NCBI GenBank assembly: GCA_013813615.1
Contig: JACCRJ010000126.1
Location: forward strand, 1 to 6,083
Direction of reading: 5' to 3'
Length of the DNA: 6,083 nucleotides
Origin: Lautropia sp.
GTDB taxonomy: Bacteria > Pseudomonadota > Gammaproteobacteria > Burkholderiales > Burkholderiaceae_E
This document shows positions 1-6,070 of this stretch, piece after piece. Each line of letters begins with the position of its first letter. Within the stretch, counting starts at the first letter, position 1. Both the position numbers and the translations under genes were made by a program. The notes under the pieces were generated by a model. The model made no database searches. It saw only the letters and a program-made list of their open reading frames with translations, and was not told the DNA's origin.

Positions 1-924
1 CACTACGACCCGATGATCGCCAAGCTCATCACCTGGGGCGAGGACCGCGATACCGCCCGGCGAACCATGGCGCAGGCGCTTGCCGGGCTGCAGGTGGTGG
101 GGCCTTCGACCAACGTCGATTTCCTGCGCCGCCTGATGGCCAATCCTGCTTTCGCATCGGCCGACCTGGATACCGGCCTGATCGAGCGGGAACGGGCGGC
201 TCTGCTGCCGCCCCCGCAGCCGGCAAGCGACGCGGAACTGGCGCTGGCAGCGGCGGCCGTGCTGGCGAATGAACTGGACGGCCCCGATCCCTGGTCGGTC
301 CACGGCGGCTGGCGACTCGGGGCGCCGCTGCAGCGGCGGCTCGTGTTTACCGACGGCGGCGGACAGCGCGAAGTAATCCTGACCTACGGCAAGGGGGGCT
401 GCACCATCCTGCCGGCAGCGGCGGACGGGGCGGACAGCCCCATGGTGTTCCTGCCGCGGCCGGCGTCGCCGCAGGCCGGGGACCGCCGCTTCAACCCGCA
501 GGCGAGCGCGCAGTGCGCCCTGCAGGTCGGCCTGCAGGTCGGCAGCGAGCGGCACGAGGCGAGCGCGGTGTTCGACCACGAAACGCTGCATCTGTTCACT
601 GCCACCCGCCACCTGCGCCTCGAGTACGTCGACAAGCTGGCGCACGCCGGCGAGGCTGCGCAGGAAGGCGGCCGCCTCACCGCGCCCATGCCGGGGAAGG
701 TGATCGCTTTGCTGGTGCGGGCCGGGAGCACGGTCAGCAAAGGCGACCCGCTGCTGGTGATGGAGGCGATGAAGATGGAGCACACCATCACCGCGCCCAC
801 CGACGGCACTGTCGCCAGGCTTCACTACGCCGTCGGCGACCAGGTCGCCGAGGGCGAAGCGCTGGTCGCGATCGACCAACCGCCGTACGCGATCGACCCA
901 CCGCTGGACGCGCCATCGGACTGA
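1..924 (+). CDS. Acyl-CoA carboxylase alpha (biotin-containing) subunit, probably methylcrotonyl-CoA carboxylase; 5' truncated by window
   Basis: This is the C-terminal 307 residues of a protein usually about 660 residues long; the frame is open from base 1, and the stop is TGA at 922-924. It starts inside the biotin carboxylase C-terminal subdomain ([10 protein letters not shown] at residues 1-10, then [13 protein letters not shown] near residues 34-46). A linker (BT-type) region follows at about 75-220, then a biotinyl/lipoyl carrier domain at about 223-291. The carrier carries the biotinylation motif VMEAMKMEH, with the acceptor lysine at residue 258 (codon 772-774). The enzyme carboxylates its bound biotin with ATP and bicarbonate, and the partner beta subunit passes the carboxyl group to an acyl-CoA in the cytoplasm. 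The linker pattern (TNxDFL, then LDTGLIERE) fits the methylcrotonyl-CoA (LiuD/MccA) branch of leucine catabolism better than propionyl-CoA carboxylase. That subtype call is inference, and geranyl-CoA or propionyl-CoA carboxylase remains possible. The gene carries two short in-frame tandem duplications, at 520-543 and 867-908. Confidence 0.9.
   Translation, partial: HYDPMIAKLITWGEDRDTARRTMAQALAGLQVVGPSTNVDFLRRLMANPAFASADLDTGLIERERAALLPPPQPASDAELALAAAAVLANELDGPDPWSVHGGWRLGAPLQRRLVFTDGGGQREVILTYGKGGCTILPAAADGADSPMVFLPRPASPQAGDRRFNPQASAQCALQVGLQVGSERHEASAVFDHETLHLFTATRHLRLEYVDKLAHAGEAAQEGGRLTAPMPGKVIALLVRAGSTVSKGDPLLVMEAMKMEHTITAPTDGTVARLHYAVGDQVAEGEALVAIDQPPYAIDPPLDAPSD
520..543 (+). repeat. 12-bp perfect in-frame tandem duplication in the carboxylase linker
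   Basis: The unit CTGCAGGTCGGC occurs twice back to back (520-531 and 532-543), in register with the codons, and encodes LQVG-LQVG. Because 12 is a multiple of 3, the frame is kept. It lies in the poorly conserved linker between the carboxylase and biotin-carrier domains, where a four-residue insertion is likely to be tolerated. The repeat is seen directly; a slippage origin is inferred. Confidence 0.85.
867..908 (+). repeat. 21-bp imperfect tandem duplication extending the carboxylase C-terminus
   Basis: Two adjacent 21-bp units (867-887 and 888-908) match at 18 of 21 positions and stay in frame. They encode the related heptads AIDQPPY and AIDPPLD, directly after the last strand of the biotin-carrier domain. 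Carboxylase alpha subunits normally end close to this strand, so the second copy makes up much of the extra tail. Confidence 0.75.
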
Positions 925-959
925 AGCCGACACCGGTTGCGGTCCCGGCCGCCGGCGAC

Positions 960-1262
960 GTGCGTTCGCCCTGCGTTTCGATCTGCCGCATCGACGTCGA
1001 CACCGGCTATTGCGTGGGCTGCTGCCGCACCATCGATGAGATCGCCGACTGGGGCTCGATGGCCGACGCCCGCAAGCATGGCGTCTGGCGGGAACTCAGG
1101 CGGCGGCGTGCCAGCCTCGGTCCCGTCATGCCCACGGTTGCACCGGCGCCGGATCCGTCGCGAACGACCGCCGTGCCGCCGGATACGCCTTCCGCCGCGC
1201 GTCGTCCCGCGACGACAGAACTGCCGTTCGTCGGCCGGAAAACGCCGCCAGATGAGTTGTAG
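960..1262 (+). CDS. DUF1289 family small cysteine-rich protein
   Basis: The product is 100 residues if translation starts at GTG 960; the stop is TAG 1260-1262. The N-terminal half matches the DUF1289 pattern: SPCVSIC at 3-9, a [17 protein letters not shown] block at 12-28, then W31 and VWREL at 42-46. Cysteines at 5, 9, 18, 21 and 22 are spaced as in a small metal- or Fe-S-binding motif, but no function is established for this family. From about residue 54 there is a tail of roughly 47 residues rich in Pro, Ala, Thr and Arg that I cannot match to anything and that usual family members lack. The start is uncertain: no ATG lies in frame nearby, and no strong ribosome-binding site precedes GTG 960. 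A CTG at 921-923 overlaps the upstream stop as CTGA and would add 13 residues. The gene lies 35 bp after the carboxylase on the same strand, so co-transcription is likely. Confidence 0.75.
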   Translation: MRSPCVSICRIDVDTGYCVGCCRTIDEIADWGSMADARKHGVWRELRRRRASLGPVMPTVAPAPDPSRTTAVPPDTPSAARRPATTELPFVGRKTPPDEL

Positions 1263-1335
1263 CGCCGGCGAGTCGCGAGTGCCGACCGTCGGTCCGGCCC
1301 CTTCGGCTAGTATCGGAACCTGTTCGCCGCCTTGT

Positions 1336-1340
1336 GGGAG
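1336..1340 (+). promoter_or_regulatory. Ribosome-binding site that fixes the cyclase start
   Basis: GGGAG lies six bases (TCCTCT) before the ATG at 1347. This favours ATG 1347 over an in-frame TTG at 1332, which lies upstream of the site and would run the coding frame through it. Confidence 0.75.
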
Positions 1341-1346
1341 TCCTCT

Positions 1347-3206
1347 ATGACCGTCAACGGAGACTCGGCACTCCTGCTGACCACGGTCGGCATCGAGCTG
1401 GTCGCCGCCGCGGCCTTCCTCTGCGTGCCGTTGGCGATCGCGATCCTGCGCCGCAGCCGCCCGGACCTGCCCGAGCCCAAGCTGCTCTGGCTCCTGAGCC
1501 TCTTCGTCGGGCTCGTCGGCCTCACCTACATCCTCGATGCGCTCGGACAGCTGGCGCCGCCGCAAATGCTGGGGCGCTGGGCCAAGATCGCCACCAGCGT
1601 GACGTCGCTGGCGGCGCTGGTGCTGGTCTATCCCGCCGCCCGGCGCCTGCTCGCGCTGCCGTCGCGACAACTCCTGGAGGACGCCAACCGGGAGCTCGCT
1701 GCCCAGTTCGACCGGGCGCAGCGCGCCAACGAAGTGATCGCGCTGTCCGAAGCGCGCTACCGGCTGCTGGTCGACACCGCGTCCGAAGGCATCTGGATCC
1801 TCGATCGGATCGGCCGCATCACCTTCTCCAATCCGCGCATCACCGAGATGCTCGGCTTCAGCCCGGAGCAATTGAAAGGCATGACCCTGCTGGATGTCGT
1901 GCCGGAAGAAGATCGCGCCAGCGTCGTCGACGCCCTGCAGCGGCACCGCCGCGGCCTCGCGGTACGCGGTACGCGCCGGTTGCTGAACAGCAACGGCGCG
2001 CCGGTACCGGTGCACATGTCCAGCAGCCCGATGATGGACAAGGGCGAGTTCGCCAGCATCCTGGGCGTCGTCACCGACCTGTCCGAGCAGATGACCGCGC
2101 ACGAGGAACTGCAGCGGCTTGCGGCAGAACTCGAGGACCGGGTCACACAGCGCACCCAGGCCTATCGCGAAACGGCGGCGCAGCTGGCCGCGACCCTCGA
2201 GGTCAGCCGGTTCCAGTCGCGTAACTACGGCATGCTCCAGCAGATGGCGGACATGCTGCAGTCCTGCACCACGCCGTTCGAGGCCGCGCGGGTGGGGGGC
2301 GAATTCGCCGTCAAGCTCTTCGATGCGGACGCCGGCACCATCTACACGATGAACCAGGAAACCGGCGCCTTCACCTCGTTGCATACCTGGGGCGCCAGCA
2401 ATGAATCCGCCGAGCAGGTCGTCATCGACGACTGCTGGGCGCTGCGCCAGAACAAGCTCTACCCGAACTCTGTCAACCAGTTCACCCTGCGCTGCAACCA
2501 TCTGCGCCTCGGGCCGACGCGCAACACCTGCTGCCTGCCGATGTCCGCCCACGGCCAGGCCGCAGGACTGATCAACCTGCGCCGCGGTGCGCCGTTCGTC
2601 TCGTCGGACGTGGAAGCGTCGGCGGAATTCGAGAAGGTGGCGCAGCTGTTCGCCGCGAACATCGCCCAGTTCCTCTCCAACCTGGCGTTGCGGCGCAGCC
2701 TCGAGCAGCAATCGCTGCGCGACCCGCTCACCAACCTCTTCAATCGGCGCTACTTCAACGAGCAGCTTGCGATCGAGTTCGAGCGCGCGCACCGCTCGCG
2801 TTCGCCGCTGGCCTTGCAGATGGTGGACATCGACCACTTCAAGCGGATCAACGACCGCTTCGGCCACGAGGCCGGCGACCGGGTGCTGAGGATGGTCTCC
2901 GACATCCTGCAACAGAACGCGCGCTCCGGCGACATCGTCTGCCGCTGGGGCGGCGAGGAATTCCTGATCCTGATGCCGGGATCCAATGCCACGGCCGCGA
3001 AGCGCCGTGCCGACGAGATCCGCAGCCGCGTCAACGACCAGATCGAGATCGTCGGCGGCACGCGGGTCAGTGTTTCGATCGGCGTTGCCTCCTTCCCGGA
3101 CCATGCCTCGGACCCGGACGGGCTGATCGACGTCAGCGACCGCGCGCTCTACGCCGCCAAGGGAGCCGGCCGCAACCGGGTCACGGTGGCGGTGGCGGTG
3201 CTCTAA
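1347..3206 (+). CDS. Membrane-bound diguanylate cyclase with ethylene-receptor-like TM domain, PAS, GAF and GGDEF
   Basis: The product is 619 residues. It should make cyclic di-GMP from two GTP at the inner membrane in response to signals sensed by its N-terminal domains. Three hydrophobic helices (about 8-34, 46-68, 80-102) resemble the ethylene-receptor sensor domain seen in many bacterial kinases. They end in the ALPSRQLLEDANREL segment (103-117) that typically leads out of that domain. The usual copper ligands are replaced (V57 for Cys, Y61 for His). A PAS domain follows at about 134-247 (TASEGIWILDRIGRITFSNP), then a coiled-coil linker at about 248-290. A GAF domain at about 295-445 contains DDCWALRQ and the Cys-Cys pair 395-396. 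The GGDEF domain (about 453-615) is complete: RDPLTNLFNRRYF at 458-470, DIDHFKRINDRFGHEAGD at 494-511, the active site GGEEF at 535-539 and SIGVA at 577-581. An RxxD product-inhibition site (R526, D529) sits five residues before GGEEF, so the enzyme is probably active and feedback-inhibited. There is no EAL domain. The gene is likely co-transcribed with the hydrolase downstream. Confidence 0.93.
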   Translation: MTVNGDSALLLTTVGIELVAAAAFLCVPLAIAILRRSRPDLPEPKLLWLLSLFVGLVGLTYILDALGQLAPPQMLGRWAKIATSVTSLAALVLVYPAARRLLALPSRQLLEDANRELAAQFDRAQRANEVIALSEARYRLLVDTASEGIWILDRIGRITFSNPRITEMLGFSPEQLKGMTLLDVVPEEDRASVVDALQRHRRGLAVRGTRRLLNSNGAPVPVHMSSSPMMDKGEFASILGVVTDLSEQMTAHEELQRLAAELEDRVTQRTQAYRETAAQLAATLEVSRFQSRNYGMLQQMADMLQSCTTPFEAARVGGEFAVKLFDADAGTIYTMNQETGAFTSLHTWGASNESAEQVVIDDCWALRQNKLYPNSVNQFTLRCNHLRLGPTRNTCCLPMSAHGQAAGLINLRRGAPFVSSDVEASAEFEKVAQLFAANIAQFLSNLALRRSLEQQSLRDPLTNLFNRRYFNEQLAIEFERAHRSRSPLALQMVDIDHFKRINDRFGHEAGDRVLRMVSDILQQNARSGDIVCRWGGEEFLILMPGSNATAAKRRADEIRSRVNDQIEIVGGTRVSVSIGVASFPDHASDPDGLIDVSDRALYAAKGAGRNRVTVAVAVL

Positions 3207-3221
3207 GCGGAGCGGGTACCG

Positions 3222-4151
3222 GTGGCAGCCGCATTGAACCTGCCGGCGTCGCTGACGTTCGTCGAGCGCGACTGGCTCTCGTCCAACCACCTGATCGGCC
3301 GCAGCGATACCGGCAACGTGCTGGTCGATACCGGCTACTGCTCGCGCCGCGGCCTGACGCTTCAGCTGATCGACCGCGCGCTCGGCGGTGCGCCGCTTCA
3401 CCGGATCATCAACACGCACACCCATTCCGACCACGTCGGCGGCAACGCCGCGCTCAAGGCGCGCTACGGCTGCCGGATCACCATACCGCAGCAGGACCGC
3501 GAGGCAGTGACGCTCTGGCAGGACGAGAAGTTGAACTACCAGACCTTCGGGCAGGCCTGCGACCGGTTCGAGGCGGACGACTACTTCGACGCCGGCGACA
3601 TCGTCGAGATCGGCGGCCTGACCTGGCAGGCGCTGGGGTCGCCGGGACACCATATGGAATCGCTGCTGCTCTACCAGCCGGAGCACCGGATCCTGATGTC
3701 GGCGGACGCGTTGTGGGAACACGGCTTCGGCATCGTCTTCCCGGAATTCGTCGATGAGCCCGGCTTCGCCGCGCAGGAAGCCACCCTGCTGATGCTGGAG
3801 GACCTGCAGGTCGACATCGTGATCCCGGGCCACGGGCGGATGTTCGGCGATTTCGGGCAGGCCCTGCAACGCGCACGCCAGCGCCTCGCCTACTTTCGGG
3901 CAAATCCGCAGCGCCACGCGTTCCTGGCGATGAAGGTGGGCCTGTCGTTCATGCTGCTCGATCGCCAGCGCCTCGCATTGGCCGAACTCGAGACGACCTT
4001 CGGCGAGCTGCCCCTCATCCAGCGGATCAACCGCAAGTACTTCAACATGGACACGGCCGGCCTGACCCGCGGCGTGGTGGCGGCGCTCCTGGAAGCCAAA
4101 GCGGGGCGCGTGATCGACGGCTGGCTGCTTCCGCCAGCCCAGACGGAGTAG
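3222..4151 (+). CDS. Metallo-beta-lactamase-fold hydrolase
   Basis: The product is 309 residues from GTG 3222, preceded by GGAG at 3209-3212 (spacing 9). All standard dinuclear metal ligands are present: the HTHSDH motif (H66, H68, D70, H71), H143 in GSPGHH, D162 in SADALW and H204 in PGHG. It should therefore be a catalytically competent zinc (or other divalent metal) hydrolase. The fold occupies about residues 15-215. The last 95 residues form a mostly helical C-terminal region (about 212-300) rich in Arg and Leu, as in glyoxalase II-like or MBL-B hydrolases that add a helical cap. There is no signal peptide or membrane segment, so a cytoplasmic location is likely. The substrate cannot be read from the sequence. 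The gene follows the cyclase by 15 bp on the same strand, which suggests one transcript, but a functional link to c-di-GMP is inference only. It converges with the ATPase cassette across just 28 bp. Confidence 0.9.
   Translation: MAAALNLPASLTFVERDWLSSNHLIGRSDTGNVLVDTGYCSRRGLTLQLIDRALGGAPLHRIINTHTHSDHVGGNAALKARYGCRITIPQQDREAVTLWQDEKLNYQTFGQACDRFEADDYFDAGDIVEIGGLTWQALGSPGHHMESLLLYQPEHRILMSADALWEHGFGIVFPEFVDEPGFAAQEATLLMLEDLQVDIVIPGHGRMFGDFGQALQRARQRLAYFRANPQRHAFLAMKVGLSFMLLDRQRLALAELETTFGELPLIQRINRKYFNMDTAGLTRGVVAALLEAKAGRVIDGWLLPPAQTE
4119..4139 (+). terminator. GC-rich hairpin at the 3' end of the hydrolase gene, possible transcription stop between convergent genes
   Basis: A perfect 7-bp stem (GGCTGGC at 4119-4125 with GCCAGCC at 4133-4139) encloses a 7-base loop and lies just before the hydrolase stop codon. 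Neither side has a T-tract, so it is not a canonical intrinsic terminator. It is the only strong stem near the 28-bp gap between the convergent genes. Chance pairing in GC-rich coding sequence is quite possible. Confidence 0.2.
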
Positions 4152-4179
4152 CGCCCTATTGAAGCTCCCAGTCAAGAAG

Positions 4180-4785
4180 CTAGCAAGCACCCGCCGCTGA
4201 TTCCGAAAGGCGTTGAAGCTGCCGCCTGGCTCTAGCCAAACTATCTGATCGGGAAGAAGCTCGTTCGGGTCTCCATTCTTCTTTAACGAACTGTGAGAGA
4301 CGCGCGTTATAGCCAAGCCCCTGGCTTGCAACTGCTCCCCGGAGCTTGATCAAATCTTCTCGCATCCTTCGCGGTGCTCGCCGGGCAAGCATCAACAACA
4401 AAGACTTCGGATCGGGCAACTCGTCTGGGCGTGGAGGGAGAACTCCACCGGGTCCAATTAGTGATCGCATCGCCGGATGATCCGCGAGGAGCCATGACTC
4501 GATCTCACGTACTGCGACACGGAGCACGAAACTCGCGGGAGCTACACGCCTCCCCACGAAAGAGTTTCGAAGTTCCGGAGGACACCTCGCAACATCCAAG
4601 TCGGTAATCACAACCACAGGCTGTCGTTGTGCCATTTGAAGAAAGTTAGGGATGCGCGCCCGCAAGTACCCGTTGCCTCCTTTGCGGAGACATTGTCCCA
4701 CTTCAAGGTTCGCCTCTGCAGCTAACGAAAGGCCGACTTGCTCACTTACCTCGTCCTCCGTGGCCAGTACGATCCACGTCATCAC
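4180..4785 (-). CDS. DUF4276/TOPRIM-like protein, second gene of an ATPase pair (candidate effector)
   Basis: The product is 201 residues if it starts at GTG 4785; an adjacent ATG at 4782 gives 200. The stop is TAG at 4182-4180. The N-terminus reads as a hydrophobic strand followed by acidic residues (ATEDE, E10 and E12). A second hydrophobic strand ends in an Asp-x-Asp pair (VVVITDLD, D62 and D64), the layout of TOPRIM-type metal sites. RVAVREIESWLLAD (89-102) and RPDELPDPKSLL (119-130) match the conserved blocks of DUF4276-like proteins as I know them. A basic C-terminal half follows (QFVKEEWRPERA near 165-176). No membrane segment is seen. The start overlaps the ATPase stop by four bases (GTGA), so translation is probably coupled. 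In related two-gene systems the TOPRIM-like partner is the toxic nuclease released by the ATPase, and assigning that role here is inference. RloB- or DUF4435-type relatives are the main alternatives for family placement. Confidence 0.7.
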   Translation of the reverse strand: MMTWIVLATEDEVSEQVGLSLAAEANLEVGQCLRKGGNGYLRARIPNFLQMAQRQPVVVITDLDVARCPPELRNSFVGRRVAPASFVLRVAVREIESWLLADHPAMRSLIGPGGVLPPRPDELPDPKSLLLMLARRAPRRMREDLIKLRGAVASQGLGYNARLSQFVKEEWRPERASSRSDSLARARRQLQRLSESAAGAC

Positions 4786-5939
4786 CAGAGACCCAACTGC
4801 TCTGCAGTGCTCGGGCGGGTTTTCGGTAGCACTACTTCGGCCACTGATAGTCCGCTCTCAAGCGCGAAAGCCTCTCGCTCGTCGATAGGCCGCACGAGGG
4901 TGCCCTCTTGTGCCGGAAGAAGGACCAATACTCCACGGCCATCAATTCCAGGATTGCTAAGGAGAGCTTCACTGTGAGTGCTTATCAGGACCTGTCGAAA
5001 CCGGCGCTTCATACCGCGCTGTGCCCTCTCAAGTAGACGAGGTATTTCACGAACGATACCGTCGTTTAAGGAAAGCTCTGGCTCTTCGAGAAGCAGCAAT
5101 GAGTCACCTTCGAGAAGGACCCATAGCAGGCCCAACAGGCGGAGCGTTCCATCCGAGAATTGCTCCTCTCGCTGCCAACCTGCGTTTGGGCGGTAGTGGG
5201 TGTACATCGCTTCAAGATGAGGCCGTCCGTTGACTTGATCTGCCCCAAAACGAAGTTTCTTGAACTGCGGAACCGCCAAGACGAGAGCTTGCTCGATCTT
5301 CTTAAGACGCGATTCCCGCGTCTTCGCAGGCGTCCTCGCCACTCTTTCCAGAAACCCCTGCCCGAAAGGATCATCTTCGAGGCGCTGACCTCCGATCAGT
5401 TCCCCGTACTTCAACAATTGTGGGACAAGATGAAGGTACGTAGTCTCGCCAAAGAAACTCGCCAGCTCTCGAAACCGCGCATTCACTTGGATCTGCTCCA
5501 ATGCGGTTTGCGTAAGCCGAACCACGTCTTTCTTGTCTTCGCGCTCCGGACGATCCAGGATGAGGTCCTCATCTTTCCAAACCTCCTCTTTCGAGATCAG
5601 TGTCCGCTGCGCTCCCTTGCCCTCTGGCTTGAACCCGAGGACATACCTCCAAGAAGGCCTTACGTCATCGGCGCTTTCAGCAATATGCACTTCAATCCGT
5701 ACCTCAGGATCGCTTCGCGCATGGAGGCAGCGAAGCTTCTGAACCCCTCCACGATCGTGCACTGCCTTCTGTAGCCCTCCTCCCTGAGGTTTACTCACGT
5801 CTCGCAGGAATCTAAAGACATCAAGAAGGTTCGATTTTCCTGCTGCGTTTGCACCGAGCAGGTAGGTTCGCTCACGCATCGGGACGTCGACCTCGCGAAA
5901 ATTCCGCCAGTTCTTGAGGATCAGGCGCGTGACTAACAT
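4782..5939 (-). CDS. ABC/AAA_21-type ATPase, first gene of a probable defence pair
   Basis: The product is 385 residues, starting at ATG 5939 with GAGG seven bases upstream (5950-5947). It belongs to the RecF/SMC-like ATPases of the AAA_15/AAA_21 group (also called OLD-like). The N-terminus MLVTRLILKNWRNF is typical, followed by Walker A GANAAGKS (29-36). The ABC signature-like segment is FSDGTLRLLGLL (261-272), Walker B is LLLLEEPELSLND (281-293, catalytic acid pair E285/E286), and the switch histidine lies in ISTHSE (H322). The middle region (about 50-255) is poorly conserved and probably forms the sensor or helical insertion. No C-terminal TOPRIM is fused; the next gene appears to supply it. 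Such ATPases form dimers or higher assemblies that sense phage factors and control a partner effector. The gene overlaps its partner by four bases and leads the transcript. Its GC content is lower than that of the left-hand genes, suggesting horizontal acquisition. An unrelated DNA-repair role is possible but less favoured by the pairing. Confidence 0.88.
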   Translation of the reverse strand: MLVTRLILKNWRNFREVDVPMRERTYLLGANAAGKSNLLDVFRFLRDVSKPQGGGLQKAVHDRGGVQKLRCLHARSDPEVRIEVHIAESADDVRPSWRYVLGFKPEGKGAQRTLISKEEVWKDEDLILDRPEREDKKDVVRLTQTALEQIQVNARFRELASFFGETTYLHLVPQLLKYGELIGGQRLEDDPFGQGFLERVARTPAKTRESRLKKIEQALVLAVPQFKKLRFGADQVNGRPHLEAMYTHYRPNAGWQREEQFSDGTLRLLGLLWVLLEGDSLLLLEEPELSLNDGIVREIPRLLERAQRGMKRRFRQVLISTHSEALLSNPGIDGRGVLVLLPAQEGTLVRPIDEREAFALESGLSVAEVVLPKTRPSTAEQLGLW

Positions 5940-6009
5940 TTGCGGGCCTCGGGGAGAGCGAGATGAGTAAAGACTGGCCGGTCAGAAGCAGACAGGCATC
6001 TACTTATGG

Positions 6010-6024
6010 CACGATCGATTCGTG
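6010..6024. promoter_or_regulatory. Small palindrome upstream of the ATPase, possible operator
   Basis: CACGA (6010-6014) and TCGTG (6020-6024) are inverted around a 5-base centre, about 70-85 bases upstream of the ATPase start. Position and symmetry would suit a dimeric repressor, but no regulator gene is visible in the window and a five-base arm can arise by chance. Confidence 0.2.
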
Positions 6025-6047
6025 AATGAGCACGGCAGCCCGCCTAG

Positions 6048-6070
6048 CGCCTCCCAATTGATTGGAGGCG
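6048..6070. repeat. Inverted repeat near the right window edge
   Basis: The arms CGCCTCC(C)AAT and ATTGGAGGCG pair over ten base pairs with one bulged C and a 2-base centre; such a tight turn would open the innermost pairs. There is no T-tract on either side. It could be a terminator-like stem of a gene beyond the window, a structured leader for the cassette, or the edge of a mobile element. The sequence alone does not decide. Confidence 0.4.

Noticed and set aside
513..959. Upstream extension of the DUF1289 frame to an ATG at 513
   Set aside because: The extension lies inside the biotin-carrier coding sequence in another frame and translates to Arg/Ala-rich low-complexity sequence. Only the part after about 960 is DUF1289-like.
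1308..1313. TAGTAT as a -10 element for the cyclase
   Set aside because: It matches 4 of 6 consensus bases, but no -35 element is present at 16-18 bp spacing.
1334..2224. 296-codon + strand frame overlapping the cyclase
   Set aside because: It is an out-of-frame shadow of the cyclase and shows no recognisable motif, while the cyclase frame carries PAS, GAF and GGDEF signatures.
3185..3203. GGTGGC-type short repeat at the end of the cyclase
   Set aside because: It encodes a simple Val-Ala alternation and is ordinary for GC-rich codon use, so it does not need a separate explanation.
825..4331. Very long - strand open frame of 1168 codons antisense to four genes
   Set aside because: GC-rich coding DNA lacks stops in some antisense frames. 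The translation shows no domain motifs, is rich in Arg, Ala, Val and His, and covers genes with clear functional motifs on the + strand.
5160..5774. 204-codon + strand frame opposite the ATPase
   Set aside because: It is antisense to the conserved ATPase, shows no motif of its own and has no good ribosome-binding site that I could see.
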